6,076 bases of DNA from the NCBI GenBank assembly GCA_937128785.1, contig CAKZMS010000145.1, forward strand, positions 1-6,076. The letters run 5' to 3'. The notes under the pieces were generated by a model, which saw only the letters and a program-made list of their open reading frames with translations, was not told the origin of the DNA and did not search any database. Shown here one piece after another: positions 1 through 6,076 of this stretch; position 1 is the first letter of the stretch; every line of letters begins with the position of its first letter. Source of the stretch: an uncultured Opitutaceae bacterium (GTDB taxonomy: Bacteria; Verrucomicrobiota; Verrucomicrobiia; Opitutales; Opitutaceae). Both the position numbers and the translations under genes were made by a program.

Positions 1-1
1 T

Positions 2-658
2 TTCATGGGGATCGCCGCAGACAATCGCGAGAACGGCTTCGTGCCCGAAGAACTGCTCGAGCTCACCAGCATGCTCGCTGATCAATACGTCTGCAATTTC
101 TCCGTCTTCCAATCATTGCTCGATCACTGGGCGCTCAAACAGCTATTCCCCATCGCACCGCTCCACCGCTTGAACGAGAAACCCGCGGTCAATGCGACCT
201 TGGTCGACATCACCTGTGACTCGGACGGCAAAATCGACAACTTCATCGACCTCCAAGACACGAACCACCACCTCCCGCTCCATCCGCTCGACGGTGACCC
301 CTACTACCTCGGGGTGTTCCTCACCGGCGCCTACCAGGACATCATGGGTGATCTGCATAATCTGTTCGGACGGGTCAACGAGGTGCACGTGTTCCTCGAG
401 GATGACGAAGACAACGGATTTTACATCGAGGAAACGCTCAAGGGCTCGAGGATTCGCGACGTCATCAACGGCGTGCAGTATTCCCACAACGATCTCGCCC
501 GCCGGATCAAGAAACTGATCGATGCCGCCACCAAACGCGACGAAATCAAACCCCGCGAGGGAGTCCGTTGGCTCGATTTCTACGAAGATCTGCTTGAGTC
601 CAAAACCTATCTCAACATCGAGCACGGCAAGAAACGCAAACGGAAGCCTCGGCAGTAG
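2..658 (+). CDS. speA: Biosynthetic arginine decarboxylase, C-terminal part (5' end outside window)
   Basis: PLP-dependent enzyme that converts arginine to agmatine and CO2, the first step of the agmatine route to putrescine and spermidine; cytoplasmic. Only the last ~219 residues are present. The frame is open from base 2, so the ATG at base 5 is an internal Met. Family marks: an ELLELTSMLADQYVCNFSVFQS block right after the cut, then the ITCDSDG motif (bases ~212-229) whose Cys-Asp pair belongs to the active site in this fold-III decarboxylase family, then YYLGVFLTGAYQ (~302-337) with the conserved Tyr, followed by DLHNLFG. The C-terminus matches the helical tail of SpeA but ends in an unusual basic stretch, GKKRKRKPRQ. 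The upstream PLP barrel lies outside the window. The gene converges on hrpB with 15 nt between the stops; I see no clear terminator in that gap. Identification is by recognised family sequence and is firm. Confidence 0.95.
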   Translation, partial: FMGIAADNRENGFVPEELLELTSMLADQYVCNFSVFQSLLDHWALKQLFPIAPLHRLNEKPAVNATLVDITCDSDGKIDNFIDLQDTNHHLPLHPLDGDPYYLGVFLTGAYQDIMGDLHNLFGRVNEVHVFLEDDEDNGFYIEETLKGSRIRDVINGVQYSHNDLARRIKKLIDAATKRDEIKPREGVRWLDFYEDLLESKTYLNIEHGKKRKRKPRQ

Positions 659-673
659 CCGCGCGGGTCGTAT

Positions 674-3238
674 CTAGGATTCCGGCGCGGGCGGCCAATC
701 GTGTTTGGGGTAGCGCCCGGCCAATTGCTTGCGCACGTCGCGATACGCTCCCCGCCAAAATCCATCCAAACTATCGGTCAATTGCACCGGGCGTTGGTTG
801 GGGGCCAGGATCTCCCATTGGACCTCCAACTTTCCCAAGCCGATCCGAAACGCATCAGTGAGCCCAATTAAGTCCTGGAGCTTGGCGGAGAGCACCGGCC
901 GGCCCGTATCATCGTAGCGAATACGCGCCCGGCGCCCCGACGGCAGTTCGATCCGTTCCGGCAGGTAGTCGTCCATGACCGCCAACTGCTCCACTCGCAG
1001 CCAATCCCGTAGAACCGGCATGACATCCCGATCCTTGAGTTCCCGCGCCCCCCGACAGCCCAGACAGATCTGTTCGATCAAGAGTTCATGATCTTCAGGG
1101 GAGATCGGACTGACTTCCAACTCGGGGAACCACTGCGCCATGCGGTTCACCCGGGTGATCCAGCGATCTACGGCTTCAGTCCAGTGCTTGAGTTTGATTT
1201 CCCCCCGCCGCACGCGCGCCGCCAACAGCTGGGCCGCCGCCTCCGCCGGCGGCTCGCTCGCCGTGGGCCTCGCCGCCAGCACCAGATCCCGAAACCGGCG
1301 CTCCCGGCGCATGATGACACGACGGGTTTGCTCGTCATAGACCACCCGTTCCTCCTCGCTAATGTCATCCGGAAACAATTCGGCCAACCAAGCCTCCTCT
1401 ACGGCAGTCGCCCGCGACAACAGTACGTTTACTTCCCCACCCCGGCCTTCGATTTCGTTAATGTCGGCCGCCACCAGCAGATTCGCCGACTGCACGACAC
1501 TCTCTCTGGCCAACTGGCCTTTGCGGTTGTGCACCAGCGCACAGCGCAAGGTTCCCCGATCGAGCCGCAACGCCAACTGGTCGGAAAACCCGGCCAATAC
1601 ACATTTGGCGATTTCCGCATCCGGCACCGCCTCATCACTAGTCATACCCTGTTGCTGGGCAACTCCCCACAGCTGTTCGAACAGTGGTCCCACCTGTCGG
1701 GCGGCCGCGGCGTGGATTCCCCAGCTCTGGCAGGCGTTCAGATCAAAACGGTCACTACGCGCCTGCTGCCACGCCGCCATCAGCTGGAAAAAATCACTCA
1801 GTTCATGCTCCCCCCACGCCTGCTCCCTCCGCTGCACGACGTTTCGATCCACCCCACGCAGTAGGAAGTTTCGTCCCTGGGTCATTGCGGCCATGAGGGC
1901 AACGACACGCACGCAACCCCGACGTTCGGCCTCCAAGAGCATCCGAGCATAACGCGGGTGACTGGGAAACGCCAACATCCGCCGCCCGACATCCGTAATG
2001 CGTCCCTCGTGGTCAGCCGCCCCCAAATCGTGCAGCAACGTTTCGGCGCGCCCCAGCGCGAGTCCCTCCGGAGCTTCAAACCAGGGAAAGTCTGCCACCT
2101 GGGAGATACCCGCGGCTTTCAGGGTCAGCACACTTTCCGCCAAATCCACCCGGTGCACTTCGGGGCGCTCATGGGCGGCACGATCCGCGTGATCCCGCTC
2201 AGACCACAGTCTCAGACAAGATCCTGCCTGCACGCGTCCCGCTCGACCGGTGCGCTGATCCGCGCTAGCTCGAGATATCTTTTCAATCAGCAGGGTGTTG
2301 ATGCCACGCCGCGGATCGAATCGAGCGATCCGCGCCAAGCCCGAATCGATCACCGCGGTAATGCCCTCGATCGTCAGGGAGGTTTCGGCGACGTTGGTGG
2401 AGACGATTATTTTTCGATCGCCGGCTGGTGCCACCGCGGCGTCCTGTCGCTCCGGCGGCAATTCGCCGTGCAACGGCATGATGCTAAATGCCCGCAGCGC
2501 TCGCTCATTTTCCAACGCTCGGATCGTGCGATTGATTTCGTAGGCCCCCGGCATGAACACCAGCAGGTCTCCATTGGTTTGTTCGGCCACCCGCACCGCT
2601 TCTCGCGCCGCCACTTCCCACACTGGATCGCGCTCAAAGTTCGGTGACTTGGGCAAATACCCAATCTCCACCGGATAAGTCCTCCCGACCGACTCCACCG
2701 CCGCGCAGGGGGAGAGAAACTCCATCAAACGACTGCGGTCCAACGTAGCGGACATCACGATAATCTTAAGGTCCGGTCGATGCTCGGCCTGAATCTGTCT
2801 CGCCCGCGCCAGGGTGATATCCCCGTAGAGGTGGCGCTCGTGAAATTCATCAAAAACCAAAACACTGATTCCCTGGAGCGCGGGATCGCTGGTCATCTGC
2901 CGGAGCAAAATACCTTCGGTGACATAGCGGATCTTGGTCCGCGGGGAGGTTCGATTCTCCAATCTAATCTGGTAGCCCACTTCATCACCCAATCGCACCT
3001 GCTCTTCGGCCGCCACGCGTTGGGCCAACATCCGGGCGGCGAGGCGCCGTGGTTGTAGCACCACCACCTGTCCCGTATCCAATAAACCATGACATCGCAG
3101 CATCCGTGGCACCTGCGTCGACTTACCCGACCCGGTCGGCGCCGAGACCACGACTCGGCCATATTGCCGCAACCCCTCAAGCAGGTCCGATTCGATTTCG
3201 TAGATGGGGAGTTGGTCCGCAGAATTCAACGGACTCAC
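674..3238 (-). CDS. hrpB: ATP-dependent helicase HrpB (DEAH/RHA family)
   Basis: Stand-alone DEAH/RHA-type RNA helicase of 854 residues, close to the usual HrpB length; the physiological substrate of HrpB is not well defined. Domains in order: RecA1 with Walker A APTGSGKST (33-41), motif Ia LQPRRLAAR (61-69), TEGILLRQM (107-115), Walker B as DEFH (130-133, the variant typical of HrpB) and motif III SAT (163-165). RecA2 follows with FMPG (228-231), STNVAETSLTI (280-290) and QRTGRAGR (328-335); then the winged-helix/HA2 region. The HrpB-specific C-terminal domain holds LSAKLQDLIGL and ends with QRPVQLTDSLDGFW, YRDVRKQLAGRYPKHDWP. The start is GTG: no ATG or other good start lies between it and the in-frame upstream stop at 3272-3274, and a purine-rich GGAAAGGAAGG abuts it, an unusually close ribosome-binding site. 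It is transcribed divergently from the noncoding RNA. No frameshift or missing motif seen. Confidence 0.96.
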   Translation of the reverse strand: MSPLNSADQLPIYEIESDLLEGLRQYGRVVVSAPTGSGKSTQVPRMLRCHGLLDTGQVVVLQPRRLAARMLAQRVAAEEQVRLGDEVGYQIRLENRTSPRTKIRYVTEGILLRQMTSDPALQGISVLVFDEFHERHLYGDITLARARQIQAEHRPDLKIIVMSATLDRSRLMEFLSPCAAVESVGRTYPVEIGYLPKSPNFERDPVWEVAAREAVRVAEQTNGDLLVFMPGAYEINRTIRALENERALRAFSIMPLHGELPPERQDAAVAPAGDRKIIVSTNVAETSLTIEGITAVIDSGLARIARFDPRRGINTLLIEKISRASADQRTGRAGRVQAGSCLRLWSERDHADRAAHERPEVHRVDLAESVLTLKAAGISQVADFPWFEAPEGLALGRAETLLHDLGAADHEGRITDVGRRMLAFPSHPRYARMLLEAERRGCVRVVALMAAMTQGRNFLLRGVDRNVVQRREQAWGEHELSDFFQLMAAWQQARSDRFDLNACQSWGIHAAAARQVGPLFEQLWGVAQQQGMTSDEAVPDAEIAKCVLAGFSDQLALRLDRGTLRCALVHNRKGQLARESVVQSANLLVAADINEIEGRGGEVNVLLSRATAVEEAWLAELFPDDISEEERVVYDEQTRRVIMRRERRFRDLVLAARPTASEPPAEAAAQLLAARVRRGEIKLKHWTEAVDRWITRVNRMAQWFPELEVSPISPEDHELLIEQICLGCRGARELKDRDVMPVLRDWLRVEQLAVMDDYLPERIELPSGRRARIRYDDTGRPVLSAKLQDLIGLTDAFRIGLGKLEVQWEILAPNQRPVQLTDSLDGFWRGAYRDVRKQLAGRYPKHDWPPAPES

Positions 3239-3291
3239 CCTTCCTTTCCCAACCTTACTATCAAGCCTAAGTCAGGCCAAGCGCACCGAAA

Positions 3292-3333
3292 GTTATGCAC
3301 CGGTTATTCACTACGCCGTTGATGGTGAATAAC
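3292..3333. promoter_or_regulatory. Cluster of three DnaA-box-like 9-mers with a perfect 9-bp inverted repeat
   Basis: Seen directly: TTATGCACC (3293-3301, +), TTATTCACT (3304-3312, +) and TTATTCACC on the minus strand (3324-3332). Each matches the DnaA-box consensus TTATNCACA at 8 of 9 positions, differing only at the last base. The first two are spaced 11 bp, one helical turn; the second and third form the inverted repeat GTTATTCAC/GTGAATAAC (3303-3311, 3325-3333) with a 13-nt spacer. It lies in the divergent gap between hrpB and the noncoding RNA and overlaps the -35 of the putative RNA promoter, so a bound protein could control either side. It may be a DnaA site or an operator for another dimeric regulator; binding is inference. 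Confidence 0.45.
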
Positions 3334-3346
3334 TTGTGAGTATCAA
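3319..3346 (+). promoter_or_regulatory. Putative sigma70-like promoter of the noncoding RNA
   Basis: TTGATG (3319-3324) and TATCAA (3341-3346) are separated by 16 nt and each match the -35 and -10 consensus at 4 of 6 positions. The predicted transcription start is near 3353, just ahead of the first stem (3362-3367 with 3378-3383) of the structured region. The match is moderate; other starts down to about 3450 cannot be excluded. The -35 sits in the spacer of the inverted repeat described above. Confidence 0.3.
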
Positions 3347-3551
3347 ATGCGTGACTTTTTGGAAAACATCCTGCAAGGTTTTCGACGTTCCTTGATAGAA
3401 CAGTCAAGCGCACGACGCCCAATGAAAAAAGCGGCGAAAGCGGAGACTGGGATACGCCCGAGAAATCGGGGAAAGGGGAATCGGAGCTGGTCCGGTTCAC
3501 CCCCTCACGAAAGCGCTTGCGCCAAGAGAGGCATATATCACCAGCTCCTCT

Positions 3552-3582
3552 ACTCGGAGTCGTGTCCGAGTTAGAAACACGA
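3552..3582 (+). other. H-type pseudoknot inside the noncoding RNA
   Basis: A 7-bp stem ACTCGGA/TCCGAGT (3552-3558, 3565-3571) closes a 6-nt loop, GTCGTG. Five loop bases, TCGTG (3560-3564), are complementary to CACGA just downstream (3578-3582). The linker crossing stem 1 is TAGAAA, A-rich as is usual in such pseudoknots. The whole unit is enclosed by the perfect 8-bp helix 3542-3549/3587-3594. Seen as complementarity only. Confidence 0.55.
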
Positions 3583-3864
3583 AATCAGGAGCTGAGCGAC
3601 GAGCGGCGAAGTAAGAAACCGCCCGCGAGTCGAGTCAGGCACAACGGAAGTTTCGAACGTTGTGTTGATACCGTGACCCAGAGGGTTCCGGCTGCTACGG
3701 TAAGCCAGCCTGCAATCGGTTTTGGACGGAGAGATTCGTCGAAAGGTCGCGCCCAAGTCAGGGCGTGGACGCGAAAACAAAACAGAAGAGCAGGAGATCA
3801 GACAGGTGTGGCAAAACCTGGAAGGTCTCAACAACAGGGCGGTGCGAAAAACCGCGTCACCCTA

Positions 3865-3986
3865 TTGCAAGGTAGAAGGCAGCCTGAGAGTTAAGAGGTC
3901 AGACCCGTTTCACGGGGCAAACGCCCAGCCAAAAGCTGGGGCCGTCCCCGCGAGAAAGGTGCTGAAGTGAAGATGCGCCCTTGCAA
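3865..3986 (+). other. Domain of the noncoding RNA closed by an 8-bp long-range helix
   Basis: TTGCAAGG (3865-3872) is perfectly complementary to CCTTGCAA (3979-3986), enclosing 106 nt. Inside are hairpins CCCG/CGGG (3904-3907, 3913-3916) and CCCAGC/GCTGGG with a CAAAA loop (3924-3929, 3935-3940). This looks like a multibranched domain. A TGCAAGG copy in the 5' hairpin loop (3372-3378) could compete for the same partner strand. Confidence 0.5.
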
Positions 3987-4219
3987 GCACATCGGCACCA
4001 TGTCCGGCGAATCTCCCCCGGCAGGGAGAGATCGAACTGGGCAGAGAGGCCTCACTCAATAAACTCCGGTCGGAAACGACAGGAGCGATCCCGCCATGAG
4101 ATCGAAAACCACGCATGCCGTGTGGAGTGGCGTCGGGGAGTCTGCAGCCCGCGAAAGCGAGAGCGCCAAATGTAGACATTCGGGAAAGAGCACGTGGCGA
4201 GTGCCCAACCCCCAGATTT

Positions 4220-4253
4220 GGCCCAGAGAACTTCGGTTCTCTGGGCCTTTTTT
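4220..4253 (+). terminator. Rho-independent terminator of the noncoding RNA
   Basis: Perfect 12-bp GC-rich stem, GGCCCAGAGAAC (4220-4231) with GTTCTCTGGGCC (4236-4247), capped by a UUCG tetraloop and followed by six T (4248-4253). There is no T-run on the minus-strand side, so it acts on plus-strand transcription. It sets the 3' end of the RNA and separates it from the sulfatase gene. Confidence 0.93.
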
Positions 4254-4521
4254 GTGCCCGGATTTTTCCGCCGTCAACCCGCCATGTGCCGGCAGCCCAT
4301 CGGTCATGCCGGGATTTCAAATTTGCCCCACTTTCCACCCGCCTCCCCCCGGATCCGGGTTCAGTTAACTTTTTGAGGACATCCTCCCTTTCCTCATCCC
4401 ATGAGATATGAGAAATACGGGCCGAATATCATATCCGGATTGAATCAACGCCCCCAGCAGCATGGCTTGGAGCTACTGCCTCAACCCCTGTTTTGTCGCC
4501 ACCCACCGTAATCTACCGCTC
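4254..4521. other. Intergenic leader with short palindromes, no gene seen
   Basis: Between the terminator and the chosen sulfatase start I see no credible protein gene. It holds CCGGCA/TGCCGG (4289-4294, 4307-4312), the palindrome CCCGGATCCGGG (4348-4359), GAGGA-CA-TCCTC (4375-4386), CTCAT-CCC-ATGAG (4393-4405) and the inverted repeat at 4405-4435. The plus strand around 4325-4350 is rich in C and T. No convincing -35/-10 pair was found, although a promoter for the sulfatase must lie here if the upstream terminator is efficient. Confidence 0.5.
4405..4435. promoter_or_regulatory. Inverted repeat upstream of the sulfatase, possible operator
   Basis: GATATGA (4405-4411) and TCATATC (4429-4435) are exact reverse complements separated by 17 nt, so the half-site centres lie about 24 bp apart. 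Just upstream, ATGAGAT/ATGAGAA form a tandem near-repeat (4401-4414) overlapping the left arm. It lies 86 nt before the chosen sulfatase start, a position suitable for regulator binding. Which protein would bind is unknown. Confidence 0.35.
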
Positions 4522-5967
<1,446 letters not shown>

Positions 5968-5990
5968 TCTTTCGCAAACCTAGCCGGACC

Positions 5991-6076
5991 GTGGAAGGAT
6001 TTGAGCTAGCGCTGCAGACCTTGATCAGCCCCGCCGGGCTGATCGCGATTCTGGCGGGCACCGCCTTGGGGATTTT
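5991..6076 (+). CDS. Start of a putative TctA-family tricarboxylate transporter permease (cut by right edge)
   Basis: A GTG at 5991 opens a frame that runs to the window edge, 28 codons: VEGFELALQTLISPAGLIAILAGTALGI. The pattern (short acidic start, 'LxLQTLISPAGL', then a hydrophobic helix with GTxLGI) is how the large membrane subunit TctA of tripartite tricarboxylate transporters typically begins. TctA works with TctB and a periplasmic binding protein TctC to import carboxylates. It follows the sulfatase stop by 23 nt on the same strand, so cotranscription is plausible. No Shine-Dalgarno sequence is seen. Only 28 residues are visible, so another membrane protein is possible. Confidence 0.55.
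   Translation, partial: MEGFELALQTLISPAGLIAILAGTALGI
6023..6044. repeat. Perfect 9-bp hairpin in the start of the putative permease gene
   Basis: GATCAGCCC (6023-6031) and GGGCTGATC (6036-6044) are exact reverse complements around a CGCC loop. It begins 56 nt after the sulfatase stop and lies within the putative permease frame, encoding part of LISPAGLIAI. No T-run follows, so it is not a standard intrinsic terminator. It could slow early translation or be a chance palindrome. Confidence 0.5.

Larger units (their letters stand above)
3353..4253 (+). ncRNA. Large structured noncoding RNA, family not recognised
   Basis: No ORF here resembles a protein, but the plus strand forms many perfect helices. 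5' region: 3362-3367/3378-3383, 3391-3395/3404-3408, and 3457-3461/3466-3470 with a GAAA loop. Middle: 3542-3549/3587-3594 enclosing 3552-3558/3565-3571; 3640-3646/3658-3664; 3669-3674/3697-3702 enclosing 3676-3679/3683-3686; 3725-3728/3737-3740; 3750-3754/3761-3765; 3803-3807/3816-3820; 3839-3843/3851-3855; 3865-3872/3979-3986 enclosing 3924-3929/3935-3940. 3' region: 4012-4017/4024-4029; 4064-4067/4082-4085 around 4069-4072/4077-4080 with a GAAA loop; 4086-4090/4100-4104; 4109-4114/4120-4125; 4140-4146/4171-4177 around 4150-4152/4157-4159 with a GAAA loop. GNRA loops and the terminator T-run fix the strand as plus. I see no RNase P, tmRNA, 6S or group I/II intron signatures. The length and ornateness recall the class of OLE, GOLLD and ROOL, but I cannot assign it to any of them. 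The 5' end is uncertain (3353 to ~3455). Confidence 0.75.

Noticed and set aside
659..673. Bidirectional terminator between speA and hrpB
   Set aside because: The gap contains a short CCGCGCGG palindrome but no stem-loop with flanking T-runs.
1088..1864. 258-codon open frame on the plus strand opposite hrpB
   Set aside because: Lies entirely inside the well-supported hrpB gene in antisense; the protein is rich in Arg, Pro and His with no recognisable family, as expected of a shadow frame in GC-rich DNA.
3292..3346. Chromosomal origin of replication
   Set aside because: Only three imperfect boxes, no clear AT-rich unwinding repeats and no typical origin neighbour genes in view; kept only as a DnaA-like regulatory site.
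3517..3894. 125-codon plus-strand open frame in the noncoding region
   Set aside because: Crosses the pseudoknot and several perfect stems, has no recognisable protein features and no Shine-Dalgarno sequence; better explained as structured RNA.
3353..4253. Group II intron, including ORF-less ribozyme forms
   Set aside because: I searched for the domain V hairpin (AGC catalytic triad, GNRA-capped 34-nt stem, bulge) near the 3' end and did not find it; the region ends in a terminator rather than domain VI. A covariance-model search would settle it.
3353..4253. RNase P RNA, tmRNA, 6S RNA or SRP RNA
   Set aside because: No RNase P conserved P4 strands, no tRNA-like acceptor/T-arm or CCA end, and the length is too great for 6S or SRP RNA.
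4287..4312. Second terminator downstream of the RNA
   Set aside because: The CCGGCA/TGCCGG stem is short with a 12-nt loop and no T-run follows.
3910..4338. 142-codon minus-strand open frame
   Set aside because: Reads through the terminator and hairpins of the plus-strand RNA; composition is not protein-like.
4462..4521. N-terminal extension of the sulfatase as a signal peptide
   Set aside because: The 20 residues lack a basic start followed by a continuous hydrophobic core and a clear cleavage site; homology begins at the later Met.

Overview
The window is GC-rich bacterial chromosomal DNA. The gene mix is a SpeA-type arginine decarboxylase, an HrpB helicase, a Cys-type sulfatase and the start of what looks like a TctA-type permease. 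Together with nearly absent Shine-Dalgarno sequences, it would fit a Verrucomicrobiota lineage such as Opitutaceae. That placement is inference from protein style, not proof.

Layout: (1) 2-658 (+) is the C-terminal part of biosynthetic arginine decarboxylase SpeA, cut by the left edge. (2) 674-3238 (-) is a complete ATP-dependent helicase HrpB, convergent with speA across a 15-nt gap. (3) 3239-4521 is a long stretch without a credible protein gene. Near its left end are three DnaA-box-like 9-mers, two of which form a perfect 9-bp inverted repeat, overlapping a plausible sigma70-like promoter. From about 3353 to 4253 the plus strand can fold into a dense series of perfect helices with GNRA loops, an H-type pseudoknot and a long-range domain-closing helix. 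It ends in a textbook intrinsic terminator (12-bp stem, UUCG loop, six T). I read this as a large structured noncoding RNA of about 800-900 nt that I cannot assign to any family I know. (4) 4254-4521 is a leader region with several short palindromes, including a 7-bp inverted repeat that could be an operator for the next gene. (5) 4522-5967 (+) is a formylglycine-dependent sulfatase without a recognisable signal peptide. (6) 5991 to the right edge (+) is the start of a membrane protein resembling TctA-family permeases.

The protein genes do not form one obvious pathway. SpeA makes agmatine for polyamine synthesis. HrpB is a stand-alone RNA helicase. The sulfatase and the putative permease, 23 nt apart on the same strand, may be a small uptake and desulfation unit. 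The exciting part is the noncoding RNA: it has its own putative promoter and terminator, is divergent from hrpB, and is not tied to either neighbouring gene.
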